NCBI RefSeq assembly: GCF_003860405.1
Contig: NZ_CP034170.1
Location: 744,001 to 808,000, forward strand
Reading direction: 5' to 3'
From: Nakamurella antarctica
Lineage (GTDB): Bacteria > Actinomycetota > Actinomycetes > Mycobacteriales > Nakamurellaceae
DNA: 64,000 bases
Shown: positions 28,765-36,625 of the stretch, piece by piece
How the letters are laid out: every line of letters begins with the position of its first letter
Position numbering within the stretch: the stretch's first letter is position 1
Position numbers and translations under genes: made by a program
The notes under the pieces: generated by a model
What the model was told of the DNA's origin: nothing
The model's input: only the letters and a program-made list of their open reading frames with translations
The model's database searches: none

Positions 28765-29505
28765 ATGTTGTGCCAGTTGACGCTGGACCGTACCGGTCCG
28801 ACCCCCCTCTACCTCCAGCTCGCACGGTTTTTCGAAGAACTGATCGCTCGCGGGGAGCTTGTGCCGGGTGAGCGCATCGATACCGAAGTCGTGATTGCTC
28901 AGACGCTCGGGCTTTCCAGGCCGACGGTGGCCCGGGCTATCAATGAGTTGGTAGACAAGGGATTATTGCTGCGCCGCAGGGGATTTGGGACCGAAGTGAG
29001 CAACGCGGTGGAACACCGCGAGGTGGAACTCACCAGCCTGTTTGAAGACTTGGTGCGGAACGGCCGCAAACCTCGCACGCAGGTGCTGGCGATCGAATGC
29101 GATGTGCGCAACCCCAAGGCTGCGCTGCTGCTGGGGCTTGATTCGGACTGCCCACTGGTACACCTGAAGCGCTTGCGGCTGGCCGAGAATCAGCCCATTG
29201 CGGTAATGGACAATTGGCTGCCGATGTCGTTTGCGGACCTTACGCAGGCGCAACTCACCGAGGACGGTCTGTACGGCGTGTTGCGGGCCAGAGGTTCGGG
29301 GCCAGCGATGGCGCGCCAGCAGATCGGGGCCAAAGCAGCGGGGGTGGAGGAAGCGCGTTTGCTCCAGGTACGTCGCGGAACCCCGTTGATGACGATGATG
29401 TCGCGGGCCTATGACGCGTCAGGCGCGGTGGTCGAGTGCGGGCGCCACGTGTACCGAGCAGATGTGTACTCGATCGAAGTGATGGTGCAATCCGATCGGA
29501 CGTAA
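28765..29505 (+). CDS. GntR-family (HutC/UTRA) transcriptional regulator
   Basis: This 246-residue regulator has an N-terminal winged helix (PLYLQLARFFEELIARGELV, then LGLSRPTVARAINELVDKGLLLRRRGFGTEV) and a C-terminal UTRA ligand-binding domain (about residues 85-240; CPLVHLKRLRLAENQPIAVM). The ATG at 28765 has AGGGGAG about 8 bases upstream; the open frame to 28675 has no such signal. It is convergent to the aldolase-SDR-DUF6421 cluster, with 13 bp between stops, and is the only regulator near it, so it is a candidate controller. Its ligand is unknown. Confidence 0.88.
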   Translation: MLCQLTLDRTGPTPLYLQLARFFEELIARGELVPGERIDTEVVIAQTLGLSRPTVARAINELVDKGLLLRRRGFGTEVSNAVEHREVELTSLFEDLVRNGRKPRTQVLAIECDVRNPKAALLLGLDSDCPLVHLKRLRLAENQPIAVMDNWLPMSFADLTQAQLTEDGLYGVLRARGSGPAMARQQIGAKAAGVEEARLLQVRRGTPLMTMMSRAYDASGAVVECGRHVYRADVYSIEVMVQSDRT

Positions 29506-29518
29506 GGGGGGACCAGTA

Positions 29519-30565
29519 CTACGGGACCAGTTGCTTCAGTGCACCGACGAACGCCTCGACATCGGCGGTTGTGGTGTCCCACGAACACATCCAGCGGACC
29601 TCGCCGGTAGCCATATCCCAGTCGTAGAAACGGAAATGCTCACGCAGCTTGTCGGGTACCCCCGCTGGCAAAATTGCAAATACCGCATTGGCCTGCGGCT
29701 GCCGCGTGATGGTGACGCCTTCGATGCCATCGACGGCATCTGCCAGGTGGCGCGCCATCGAGTTGGCGTGCTGGGCGGATCGCAGCCACAGGTCGCCTTC
29801 CAAGAGGGCAATGAACTCTGCGGAGATGAACCGCATCTTTGACGCCAGTTGCATGTTCATTTTGCGCAGGAATTTGAGGCCACTTGATGCGCCAGGGTTG
29901 AGCACCAGAATGGTCTCCCCGAACAGCAGGCCGTTCTTGGTGCCGCCGAAGGACAACACGTCGACGCCGGCGTCGGTGGTGAATGCCCGCAGCGGAACAC
30001 CAAGGGCAGCAGCGGCATTGGCGATCCGGGAACCGTCCATGTGGACGGTGAGGCCCAACGAATGTGCGTGTTCGCAGATTGCCGTTACCTCGGCCACGGA
30101 GTACAGGGTGCCGAGTTCGGTGGACTGGGTAATCGAAACCACCTGCGGCTGTGCGCGATGCTCGTCGCCGAATCCCCAAGCCTGGGCATCGATCAGCTCC
30201 GGAGTCAGCTTCCCGTCCAGGGTGGGCACCGTCAGAAGTTTGATGCCGGCCACCCTCTCGGGAGCCGCGTTTTCGTCGGTGTTGATGTGTGCGGTTTCAG
30301 CGCACACCACTGCGCCCCAGGGCGACAATAACGATTGCAGCGAAAGAACATTCGCGCCGGTGCCGTTGAAGACCGGGAACGCCTCTGCCTGGGCGCCGAA
30401 GTGGGCGCCAAAGATCTCTTGTAACCGTGCCGTGTACACATCGGCGCCGTAAGCCACTTGGTGGCCACCGTTGGCGGCCCCGATGGCAGCGAGAACCTCC
30501 GGATGGACGCCCGCGTAATTATCGGATGCGAAGCCGCGCTCTTGGTCGTTATGCAGTTTCTTCAC
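29519..30565 (-). CDS. PLP-dependent threonine aldolase / beta-eliminating lyase-like enzyme
   Basis: This 348-residue fold-type I PLP enzyme has the low-specificity L-threonine aldolase layout. The N-terminal FASDNYAGVHPEVLAAI and an aromatic-free active-site loop are followed by HMDGSRIANAAAALG (the PLP-binding Asp) and SFGGTKNGLLFGE (the Schiff-base Lys). It would cleave beta-hydroxy amino acids to glycine and an aldehyde, but related proteins have other activities. The start is a GTG with AAGGA 8 bases before it. It is the last gene of a same-strand cluster with the SDR and the DUF6421-like protein, after a 126-bp gap. Confidence 0.85.
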   Translation of the reverse strand: MKKLHNDQERGFASDNYAGVHPEVLAAIGAANGGHQVAYGADVYTARLQEIFGAHFGAQAEAFPVFNGTGANVLSLQSLLSPWGAVVCAETAHINTDENAAPERVAGIKLLTVPTLDGKLTPELIDAQAWGFGDEHRAQPQVVSITQSTELGTLYSVAEVTAICEHAHSLGLTVHMDGSRIANAAAALGVPLRAFTTDAGVDVLSFGGTKNGLLFGETILVLNPGASSGLKFLRKMNMQLASKMRFISAEFIALLEGDLWLRSAQHANSMARHLADAVDGIEGVTITRQPQANAVFAILPAGVPDKLREHFRFYDWDMATGEVRWMCSWDTTTADVEAFVGALKQLVP

Positions 30566-30644
30566 AGGGTGAATCCTTCCATCAGAGCCGCCTCCGGTTT
30601 ACCGGATTGGGAGCCTGACCGGTGAGCAGGAGCTTCGCAGTTCT

Positions 30645-30686
30645 GAATGCGGTGTTCCGTGAGCAGAATGCGGTGTTCCGTGAGCA
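30645..30686 (+). repeat. Perfect 21-bp tandem duplication
   Basis: Two identical copies of a 21-bp unit beginning GAATGCGGTGTTCCG lie head to tail in the gap between the SDR and aldolase genes, 6 bp after the SDR stop on the minus strand. They may be a duplicated operator or a simple slippage product. Confidence 0.9.
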
Positions 30687-30691
30687 AAAGG

Positions 30692-31444
30692 TCAGGAAAT
30701 GAGCGAAATGGCGGCGCCGTTAAGTTCGGCTGCGGGGCGAGACCATAAACCGACCACGGTTCGGGCCAATTCGCGGGTGTCGGTGAAGCCCGGAAACGAC
30801 TTCTCTGGCTGCGCGTGGCGGTCAGCCTCCGTGACGAGCGCCTTGATCACCAGCGTGAGCGCCGCAGCAGTTTGTTCCGTCGGAGCCGTTCGGTGTCCAG
30901 ATTGTGCAAGCCGGAACGAATCGGCCACGGCGCCCATCCACGCCTGCGCCGCCGCCTTCGCCGCTGCGTAGTTCGCGTTGCCAGCGGTGGGGGCTGCCGC
31001 GGCGGTGGCTCCGACAATGACGACGCGGGCCGAATCCGAATGCAGGAGTGCAGTGTGGAACGCTCTGGTGACGTTTCGCAGGGTAGCGACAAGCGCAGTG
31101 ACCAGAAATTCCCAGTCGGCGTCGCTCTGGCCGACCAACCCGCCGCCTCCTCGCCATCCACCAACGAGGTGGATCACTCCGTCGACGGGGCCGATGCTGT
31201 CGGCCAGAGCGGTGACGGCAGCGAAATCTGCCAAATCGCAGACCTGGGTGGTGAGGAGCGGATGCCGGACCTGCAAGTCGGCTAATCGAGATACGTCCGA
31301 CGCGACAGCAATCACAGACGCGCCGTTGTCGATCAACTCAGCACAGACTGCCTGCCCCGCAACCCCTGTCGCGCCCGTCACGACAACCACCCGGCCGGCG
31401 ACCGGCGTGCCACGGGTGGGCGAGCCTGCTGGCGCGGTGATCAT
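30692..31444 (-). CDS. Short-chain dehydrogenase/reductase (SDR)
   Basis: This 250-residue protein has the nucleotide-binding VVVTGATGVAGQAVCAEL and the D-G-V-I-H-L-VGGWRGG strand. The catalytic tetrad region reads VVIVGATAAAAPTAGNANYAAAKAAAQ in two pieces: the Tyr-x-x-x-Lys is present (YAAAK), but the usual Ser before it is not obvious. The ATG overlaps the stop of the DUF6421-like gene (ATGA), so translation is coupled. A longer upstream frame lies inside that gene and is not real. The substrate is unknown. From memory, a similar SDR accompanies DUF6421 genes in Streptomyces. Confidence 0.82.
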   Translation of the reverse strand: MITAPAGSPTRGTPVAGRVVVVTGATGVAGQAVCAELIDNGASVIAVASDVSRLADLQVRHPLLTTQVCDLADFAAVTALADSIGPVDGVIHLVGGWRGGGGLVGQSDADWEFLVTALVATLRNVTRAFHTALLHSDSARVVIVGATAAAAPTAGNANYAAAKAAAQAWMGAVADSFRLAQSGHRTAPTEQTAAALTLVIKALVTEADRHAQPEKSFPGFTDTRELARTVVGLWSRPAAELNGAAISLIS

Positions 31445-33384
31445 CCGGTGATCCCAGCGGTGGATTCGACTACGCCTGCGAGCTTGCGGGACAACGCTTC
31501 GTAGAACATGGACAGCGGGAACTCGTCCGGCAGCACGGCGTCCGTCAACCCCTTGGGCGGGCCATCGAACGGGAGCGCTGCGGGACCCTGCGCCCACGTC
31601 GAGGCTGGGTTGGGGGTCAACACGGTGGCAACCAGCTCGTACGCAGCAAGCCAATGGGACGTTTTCGGCCGGTCGATGGAGCGCCAATACAGATCTTCGA
31701 TGCGGCGACCCAGTTCGAGCACTGCCTCGGTGACGTTTTCCCAATCAATGCTCAGGCGGTTGTCGGTCCAGTGCAGCACGTGATGCTGATGCATCCAGGC
31801 GAAGAGCAGCTGCCCGCCCAGCCCGTCGTAGTTACGCACCCGGCTGCCGGTGATCGCAAAGCGGAAGATGCGGTCGAAGATGATTGCGTACTGCACGAGC
31901 CGGGCGTGCGGCACGCCAGAAGCTTCGAGCTTGACCGATTCCTTGAATGCCGTCAGATCGCAGCGCAGTTCCTCCAGCGAGTAGAGGAAGTAAGGCATCC
32001 GCTGCTTGATCATGAACGGGTCGAAGGGCAGGTCGCCGTGCATGTGGGTGCGGTCGTGGATCAGGTCCCACATCACGAAGGTCTCTACCGCCAACTGCTG
32101 ATCCTCCAGCAACCGCGCGGCGTCCGGTGGCAGTGCCAACCGGGTGGTTGCGGCGGCAGAGCTGATGACGGTCCGGAATCTGGCGGCCTCGCGGTCTGCG
32201 AAGATTCCGCCCCACGTGAAGGTCGGGACCTCGCGCATGGCAATGGTTTCCGGGAATAGGACCGCGGAGTTGGTGTCGTAACCGGCGGTGAAATCCAGGA
32301 ACCGGATGGGGACGAAAAGCTTGTTGGAGTAGTCGCCGGCTTCCAGCTCGGCGATGAACTCGGGCCACACCACGTCGAGCAGAACAGCTTCGAAAAGCCT
32401 GTCGGGGCTGCCATTTTGGGTGTACATCGGGAAGACTACGACGTGTTGTAGGCCGTCAACGCGATGCTGTTCGGGGTGGAACGCGAGAAGCGAATCCAAG
32501 AAGTCCGGGACGGTAAATCCACCGTCAGCCCACCGCGCGAAATCTGCGACCAAAGCGTGCAGGTAGTCGGCGTCGTGCGGGAAGGAGGGAGAGAGCAGCT
32601 CGATTTCGGCGGTGATGGCGGTGACCGCGGCTGCTGCCCCTTCGTGGTCGGACGGGACGGAACCGTCTGAGATCTGGAAGGTGCGGAGCACCGTGACGGC
32701 GGCTTTGAGGCGGCGCCAGCCTTCGTGGTGGGCATTGACCACGCCCGGGCTGGCAGCGCCTTCGTGAGTGCCGCCGCCGCGGGCTGCCCAGGTCACCGCG
32801 TTGAAGATGAGCTGTGTTGCGGAGTCATCACTCTCGGCTTCCGGATCAACAGCAAGGACGGCTACGCGGCCGGATCCAAGAGTGCCTATCGCGCCAGCAA
32901 CAGATCCCGGGGTCTGCCCGGTTCCCGCCCCGCGCAGGATCGCGGCGCTGCCGGAGCCAGTGGCCAGTGTTGCAGTTGCCCGTAGGCGAGCGGGGCTGAC
33001 TTTGGCGAGCAGATTCTGATTGAACGGCGCGACGAACCGCAGGGGAGCGGTCTCGTTATCGGCGTCCACAAGTCCGGCGCTGACAGCGGAGTCCGAGCCG
33101 AGCGGGCCGATCTCGATGTCAGCCAATGTGGCAACCGCGGTTGCGGCGGCATTGATAGCCGCCCCTCCCACGACGACCATCCCCACGCCACTCGTCACCA
33201 ATTCCCGAAGGCCGTCAAGGTCTGGGTCACCGGGCATCACCACAATGACGTCAGCGTCAATTGCCGACGTCACGACCGGGTAGCCCCTGGCGAGCAGCAT
33301 GCTGCGCACGCCTTCGGTGCCGTTTCCTCCAACGCGGGGATGGGCGAACATCACCTTCGGGAAAACGGCGCTGTGGTTCGTCAT
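31441..33384 (-). CDS. DUF6421-like protein with an extra N-terminal domain
   Basis: This 647-residue protein of unknown function has a C-terminal ~430 residues (from about 215) that I recognise as the DUF6421 family known from Streptomyces: DGLQHVVVFPMYTQNGSPDR, DFTAGYDTNSAVLFPETIA, a His-rich MWDLIHDRTHMHGDLPFD, and LPDEFPLSMFYEALS near the end. The conserved His/Asp/Glu clusters suggest a metal or catalytic site. The first ~200 residues form a separate alpha/beta domain (KVMFAHPRVGGNGTEGVR, VIVVMPGDPD, MVVVGGAAIN, RVAVLAVDPE) resembling glutamine-amidotransferase-like or ThuA-like folds, which I do not recall in the Streptomyces proteins. GAGGAG lies 8 bases before the ATG. It leads an operon with the SDR. 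Confidence 0.72.
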   Translation of the reverse strand: MTNHSAVFPKVMFAHPRVGGNGTEGVRSMLLARGYPVVTSAIDADVIVVMPGDPDLDGLRELVTSGVGMVVVGGAAINAAATAVATLADIEIGPLGSDSAVSAGLVDADNETAPLRFVAPFNQNLLAKVSPARLRATATLATGSGSAAILRGAGTGQTPGSVAGAIGTLGSGRVAVLAVDPEAESDDSATQLIFNAVTWAARGGGTHEGAASPGVVNAHHEGWRRLKAAVTVLRTFQISDGSVPSDHEGAAAAVTAITAEIELLSPSFPHDADYLHALVADFARWADGGFTVPDFLDSLLAFHPEQHRVDGLQHVVVFPMYTQNGSPDRLFEAVLLDVVWPEFIAELEAGDYSNKLFVPIRFLDFTAGYDTNSAVLFPETIAMREVPTFTWGGIFADREAARFRTVISSAAATTRLALPPDAARLLEDQQLAVETFVMWDLIHDRTHMHGDLPFDPFMIKQRMPYFLYSLEELRCDLTAFKESVKLEASGVPHARLVQYAIIFDRIFRFAITGSRVRNYDGLGGQLLFAWMHQHHVLHWTDNRLSIDWENVTEAVLELGRRIEDLYWRSIDRPKTSHWLAAYELVATVLTPNPASTWAQGPAALPFDGPPKGLTDAVLPDEFPLSMFYEALSRKLAGVVESTAGITG

Positions 33385-33567
33385 CTGATCATCTCCTCGT
33401 TACAGAAATCCACCTTCGGAACACTTCGAATTGTGGAATGGGTGGTGCTGAAATTTCGCGGCAAGTCGACAAGATTCGCCAGGGAATCTCTACTGTACCG
33501 GAAATTATGCGGCGAAATCTTCCTTGTGCCATAGATTATGCTGTACGACGGATCTGATCACGACCGC

Positions 33568-33601
33568 AAAAAGCCCCGGGGCGCGGACGTCTCGGGGCTT
33601 T
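33568..33601 (-). terminator. Rho-independent terminator of the glmU-prs unit
   Basis: AAAGCCCCG pairs with CGGGGCTTT across a 14-base loop; on the minus strand the stem ends in a T-run. It lies 18 bp after the prs stop. Confidence 0.9.
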
Positions 33602-33619
33602 GTCGCGGGAGAGGCGCTG

Positions 33620-34597
33620 CTACTCCAGGTCAAACAGCGACGTGACAGATCCATCCTCGAACACTTGGCCAATGGCGGCCGCGATCAGCGGCGCAATGGA
33701 GAGCACCGTCAGCTGCGGGAAGTAGTGCTCGGGGGGGATGAAGAGGGTATTGGTGAGGACGACCTCGCTGGCGCCGCAGGTAGCGAGGCGTTCGGCGGCC
33801 GGATCGGAGAGGACCCCATGGGTAGCGGCGATGACGACGTCTTTGGCGCCGGCCTCAAAAAGCCGGGTAGCTGCTTTGGCGATGGTCCCGCCGGTATCAA
33901 TCATGTCGTCGACCAGAATGCAGAGCCGCCCTTCGACCTCACCGACGACGCGGTTGGCAACCACCTGGTTCGGTTGGTGTGGATCGCGGGTTTTGTGGAT
34001 GAAGGCAACGGGGGTACCGCCGAGGCGCGCCGCCCACTTCTCCGCCGTGCGGACACGACCGGAATCCGGCGAAACCACCGAGATCTGCTGACCGACGTAT
34101 TTGGTAGCGATGTAGTCGCCGAGCAACGGTTGCGCCACCAAATGGTCGACGGGCCCATCAAAGAATCCCTGAATCTGGTCGGTGTGCAGATCGACGGCCA
34201 TTACCCGGGACGCACCAGCGGTTTTGAGTAAATCGGCGATGAGGCGAGCGGAAATCGGCTCGCGGCCGCGGTGCTTTTTGTCTTGACGCGCGTACGGGTA
34301 GAACGGGAGCACAACGGTAATCCGCTTGGCAGAGGCGCGCTTGAGAGCATCGATCATCAGCAGCGTCTCCATCACCCACTTGTTCAACGGCGCGCCACAC
34401 GACTGAATCAAAAACGCGTCAGAGCCGCGAACCGACTCGTTCGAGCGAACGAAGATCTCGCCGTTGGCGAAGTCGTATGCCGTTTGTTCGGTGACGTCGA
34501 CGCCCAAATGCTCGGCGATTTCGTCGGCGAGCTGGGGAAAGCCCCGCCCCGAGAACAGCATCAGGTTCTTCCGAGTGTTAATCGAAATATGGTTCAC
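33620..34597 (-). CDS. prs: Ribose-phosphate pyrophosphokinase (PRPP synthase)
   Basis: This 325-residue class I enzyme makes PRPP from ribose-5-phosphate and ATP for nucleotide, histidine and tryptophan synthesis, and for arabinan donors in some actinobacteria. It has FANGEIFVRSNESVRG, the flexible-loop/ATP-binding region PFYPYARQDKKHRGREPISA, and the PRPP-binding LVDDMIDTGGTIAKAA. The start is a GTG that overlaps the glmU stop by four bases (GTGA). The glmU-prs order is as in mycobacteria. Confidence 0.97.
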   Translation of the reverse strand: MNHISINTRKNLMLFSGRGFPQLADEIAEHLGVDVTEQTAYDFANGEIFVRSNESVRGSDAFLIQSCGAPLNKWVMETLLMIDALKRASAKRITVVLPFYPYARQDKKHRGREPISARLIADLLKTAGASRVMAVDLHTDQIQGFFDGPVDHLVAQPLLGDYIATKYVGQQISVVSPDSGRVRTAEKWAARLGGTPVAFIHKTRDPHQPNQVVANRVVGEVEGRLCILVDDMIDTGGTIAKAATRLFEAGAKDVVIAATHGVLSDPAAERLATCGASEVVLTNTLFIPPEHYFPQLTVLSIAPLIAAAIGQVFEDGSVTSLFDLE

Positions 34598-36126
34598 GCT
34601 GGGGCGTCCTCTCCAGGCACTGCGGTGGCATCAAGGGTGACATTCGGATCTAGGGCGCCGGCTGCGCGGGCTGACTTGGCCATCGGTGTGTCCGGATGAC
34701 GCCGCAATACCCACGCTTGGCTCGCAGTTTGCCGACTGCGCGCTATCCCGAGGTCGCCGGGCTGCACGCTCTCACTGATCGCGGAGCCAGCCGCGGTGTA
34801 AGCGCCGTCCCCGATGGTGACGGGGGCGATCAGCGTGGTGTGGGTCCCGACGAAAGCTCGCGCTCCGACGACGGTCGGGTACTTGTGGACGCCGTCGTAA
34901 TTCGCCGTAATGGTCCCGGCTCCAATATTGGAATCGGCGCCGATCGTGGCATCACCAATATAAGAAAGGTGCGGCACTTTGGAGCCAGCCCCGATCGTGG
35001 TGTTCTTGACCTCAACGAACGCGCCGACCTTTGACCCGGCGCCGAGCACCGCGCCCGGCCTGAGGAAGGAGAACGGGCCAACGGAAGCGCCGGCTCCGAT
35101 CACCGCGCCGGTGGCTTGGGTCCGCACGATGGTGGCGCCGTCTTCGACAATGCACGCCGAAAGTGTCGTGTCGGGCCCGATGACGCAGTGCGAGCCAATC
35201 ACCGTCCCAGCCTCCAGACAGGTGTGGGGTTTGATCTGGGTGTCGGGGCCGATCTGGACGCCCGCATGTATCCACGTAGTGGCCGGATCCAGGATGGTGA
35301 CACCGCTGAGCTGTGCCCGACGAACTAAGCGCTCATTGAGTTGACGAGCCATCTCGGCGAGTTGAACGCGATCGTTCACCCCCTCGGTTTCCGCGGCATC
35401 GTCGGCGACCAGCGCTCCCACCTTCCGGCCGTCGCCGCGCGCGATGGCGACTACATCGGTGAGGTAGCGCTCGCCCGAATTGTTGGCCACTGTCAGCCTT
35501 GTCAGCCCGTCGGCGAGCACAGCGGCGTCAAAGGCGTACACGCCGGAGTTGATTTCAGTAATGAGTTGCTGCTCGGAGTCGGCATCTTTTTGTTCGATGA
35601 TCGCTGCCAACTCACCGGCCGCATCGCGAATAATCCGCCCATAGCCGTAGGGGTTTTCCACCATGGCGGTCAGAACGGTGACCGCGTTGCCCGATAAGGA
35701 ATGGGCGCGAGCGAGCGCCTGAAGAGTCTCGCCGCGCAGCAATGGCACGTCGCCGTAGGTAACGATGACAGTGCCGGACAGTTCCTCGGCGACCGCCAAG
35801 GCGCAGGCAACGGCATGGCCGGTTCCCAATTGCTCGTGCTGGATCGCCACGGTGATGTCCGGGGCTGTCGTTCGGAGGAATTCGCCGACCACTTCGCGCC
35901 CGTGGCCAATGACGGCAATGAGGTGCTCCGGTTTCACCGACTTCGCGGCGGCAAGGGCGTGTCCCAGGAGCGATCGGCCGGCAACTTCATGCATTACTTT
36001 GGGCAACGCTGACTTCATCCGGGTCCCGGCGCCGGCGGCAAGAACCACCACTGCGGAGACCTGCGGAGAATCGCCGGAAGAAGGTGAGCTGCTGGCGTGT
36101 GGTTTTGGCGTTTCGGCCACCGGCAT
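34594..36126 (-). CDS. glmU: Bifunctional GlmU: UDP-GlcNAc pyrophosphorylase / GlcN-1-P acetyltransferase
   Basis: This 510-residue enzyme makes UDP-GlcNAc, the precursor of peptidoglycan and of cell-surface glycans. The N-terminal uridylyltransferase has LAAGAGTRMKSALPKVMH, GTGHAVACAL and VTYGDVPLL; the C-terminal left-handed beta-helix acetyltransferase has many hexapeptide repeats and FVEVKNTTIGAGSKVPHLSY. The ATG at 36126 follows AAGGGA; the frame extends to 36219 without support. It has a ~25-residue Ser/Pro-rich N-terminal extension and a ~30-residue Ala-rich C-terminal tail. tRNA-Gln lies upstream on the same strand. Confidence 0.96.
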   Translation of the reverse strand: MPVAETPKPHASSSPSSGDSPQVSAVVVLAAGAGTRMKSALPKVMHEVAGRSLLGHALAAAKSVKPEHLIAVIGHGREVVGEFLRTTAPDITVAIQHEQLGTGHAVACALAVAEELSGTVIVTYGDVPLLRGETLQALARAHSLSGNAVTVLTAMVENPYGYGRIIRDAAGELAAIIEQKDADSEQQLITEINSGVYAFDAAVLADGLTRLTVANNSGERYLTDVVAIARGDGRKVGALVADDAAETEGVNDRVQLAEMARQLNERLVRRAQLSGVTILDPATTWIHAGVQIGPDTQIKPHTCLEAGTVIGSHCVIGPDTTLSACIVEDGATIVRTQATGAVIGAGASVGPFSFLRPGAVLGAGSKVGAFVEVKNTTIGAGSKVPHLSYIGDATIGADSNIGAGTITANYDGVHKYPTVVGARAFVGTHTTLIAPVTIGDGAYTAAGSAISESVQPGDLGIARSRQTASQAWVLRRHPDTPMAKSARAAGALDPNVTLDATAVPGEDAPA

Positions 36127-36279
36127 GCGGATGTCCCTTGTGACGTTGGCGATCTCGGCGATGTTCCGAGCTTCCGGGTGACGAGTACGGGGCCTACGCC
36201 CTAACCTCAGCCGGGCCACGCCCCGGCAACTCTAGTCGGGATTAGTCGGGCTGGGAACCCGCGGGATGACTCTTCTGTG

Positions 36280-36351
36280 CTCCGCCGCCAGGACTCGAAC
36301 CTGAAATATCTGAACCAAAATCAGAAGTGTTGCCAATTACACCACGGCGGA
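36280..36351 (-). tRNA. tRNA-Gln (anticodon TTG)
   Basis: The 72-nt minus-strand sequence folds as a full cloverleaf: acceptor TCCGCCG with CGGCGGA, a four-pair D stem GTGT/ACAC, an anticodon stem TCTGA/TCAGA enclosing loop TTTTGGT (anticodon TTG), and a T arm with TTCGAGT. CCA is not encoded. Its place upstream of glmU matches mycobacteria. Confidence 0.97.
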
Positions 36352-36625
36352 TTGTCGTATCGGGTGCGTGTACATCATTCCATGCCGGGAGGGGCGGTTG
36401 TGTCCACTTTCCGGGCAGCACTAAGTCCGGTGCAGCGAGAGGCCAGTGCAGGAGGGCCCGGTGTCGCCGCAGAGAGCCGGGTTCCCGCGCTCTGGCTCCG
36501 CGCTCCATCCGGCGTAGGATCACGCGTGCACCCTCTCTTACCTCGCACCCCCGCACAGTGAGTTGGGGGCTTCTTGCGTGTCCGGCGCCAGTGCTGCGCC
36601 GGTTGAAAGGGACATTGTTCTTACT

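Noticed and set aside
30692-31744. Longer SDR protein starting at 31744
   Set aside because: The first 100 codons lie inside the DUF6421-like gene and look random; the ATG at 31444 overlaps that gene's stop and starts just before the nucleotide-binding motif.
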